Of a stretch of 5,796 nucleotides of DNA, positions 5,574-5,796 are shown piece by piece. Below the pieces are notes generated by a model. The model had not been told where the DNA came from, searched no databases, and saw only the letters and a list, made by a program, of their open reading frames with translations. The first letter of the stretch is position 1; each line of letters opens with the position of its first letter. Position numbers and translations under genes: made by a program. This DNA comes from DASCQC01 sp036012865 (lineage in GTDB: Bacteria; Pseudomonadota; Gammaproteobacteria; Comchoanobacterales; Comchoanobacteraceae), in contig DASCQC010000031.1 of NCBI GenBank assembly GCA_036012865.1, positions 1-5,796 of the forward strand, written 5' to 3'.

Positions 5574-5796
5574 TTAAAAAATACAATCTCTAGGGTTAAG
5601 CCCCATACTAAAACTTGATGACCCTGAAGCTTCTGACACATCCTCTTCTTGTTTACGATCGTTGACATCTTCTTGTAATTTTTTTAATAGATCCGCAATA
5701 GGCACTTCAGTCCACTTATCTCTATTCGTAGTATCGCCCAAACCTAATTGTCCAGCAGAATTATCACCTGTGGCATAAAGCTTATCTTCTCCATTC
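5574..5796 (-). CDS. C-terminal end of a fifth RCC1-like gene, N-terminus cut by window edge
   Basis: The frame is open from the right edge to TAA at 5576-5574, leaving 73 codons. Visible are the end of the last RCC1-type unit (LYATGDNSAGQLGLGD, then the WTEVPIADLLKKL segment) and the full tail, with KQEEDVSEASGSSSF and SMGLNPRDCIF. The stop lies 37 bp upstream of the next start, the same spacing as elsewhere in the array. Bases 5674-5796 are identical to 1-123, so this fragment carries the same last-blade coding as the gene cut at the left edge. It is either the missing end of that gene, if the sequence is circular or looped, or a near-identical extra copy. Joining the two gives 456 codons plus a stop, matching the expected length. 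Confidence 0.93.
   Translation of the reverse strand, partial: NGEDKLYATGDNSAGQLGLGDTTNRDKWTEVPIADLLKKLQEDVNDRKQEEDVSEASGSSSFSMGLNPRDCIF
5674..5796. repeat. Terminal direct repeat, right copy (123 bp)
   Basis: This is identical to 1-123. The match runs from the first base of the window to its last, a pattern typical of a contig that closes on itself. The distance between copies is 5,673 bp. Confidence 0.95.

Larger units (their letters stand above)
1..5796 (-). repeat. Head-to-tail gene-scale tandem repeat, period about 1.42 kb
   Basis: Successive start codons lie at 1271, 2695, 4115 and 5536, giving spacings of 1,424, 1,420 and 1,421 bp. Each period comprises one gene plus a 37-38 bp gap. 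The gene ends and gaps are the most alike, while the blades vary. All copies share orientation, as expected from unequal crossing-over. Confidence 0.95.

Noticed and set aside
1..5796. CRISPR-like or satellite array suggested by regularly repeated short motifs
   Set aside because: The regular motifs are coding, in frame, with a 56-codon period and variable residues at fixed protein positions. There are no short identical repeats with unique spacers.
1..5796. A genuine small plasmid, given the matching ends
   Set aside because: No replication protein, origin-like iterons or partition gene can be seen, and all sequence is accounted for by the repeated genes and their gaps. A looped assembly of a tandem array fits better.

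Overview
The window is one head-to-tail array of RCC1-like beta-propeller genes, all on the minus strand. Three genes are complete (1310-2695, 2733-4115, 4154-5536). Two are cut by the window edges: one at 1-1271 lacks its C-terminus, and one at 5574-5796 shows only its C-terminus. Intact copies encode 460-461 residues: a basic N-terminus, seven RCC1-type units of about 56 residues (168 bp), and a 40-residue tail ending in a near-invariant SMGLNPRD motif. I see no other gene, RNA gene, mobile element, CRISPR array, replication gene or convincing terminator.

Gaps between genes are only 37-38 bp. Each start is preceded by the same Shine-Dalgarno-like AGAGGT five bases before ATG. The DNA is AT-rich (about 40% GC by eye) and intron-free. 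This favours a bacterium and one polycistronic transcript reading right to left. RCC1 repeats and a candidate bipartite nuclear localisation signal fit a host-associated bacterium that sends proteins into eukaryotic cells; Legionella RCC1-repeat effectors are the known precedent. An amoeba-infecting giant virus is a less likely alternative. The sequence does not fix the taxon.

The array is hierarchical: 168-bp blades, seven per gene, with genes spaced 1,408-1,424 bp. The first 123 bases of the window are identical to the last 123. If the ends are joined, the two edge fragments form one gene of 456 residues. That is the expected length, because the left fragment visibly lacks four residues in blade 4 and one in blade 1. 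The window is therefore either a contig closing into a 5,673-bp loop of four genes or part of a longer array whose fifth copy is almost unchanged. Since every gene present is RCC1-like, an assembly loop from a tandem array is more plausible than a real plasmid.

Within blades the scaffold is constant and variation falls in three short patches: the two residues of GxxH, the two residues before GQLG, and the residues around the arginine before WTEV. Several neighbouring blades are nearly identical DNA copies, so duplication and gene conversion appear to be diversifying the array. Functionally the genes look like paralogues with one fold, the same possible delivery and targeting ends, and different binding faces. 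That function is inferred.
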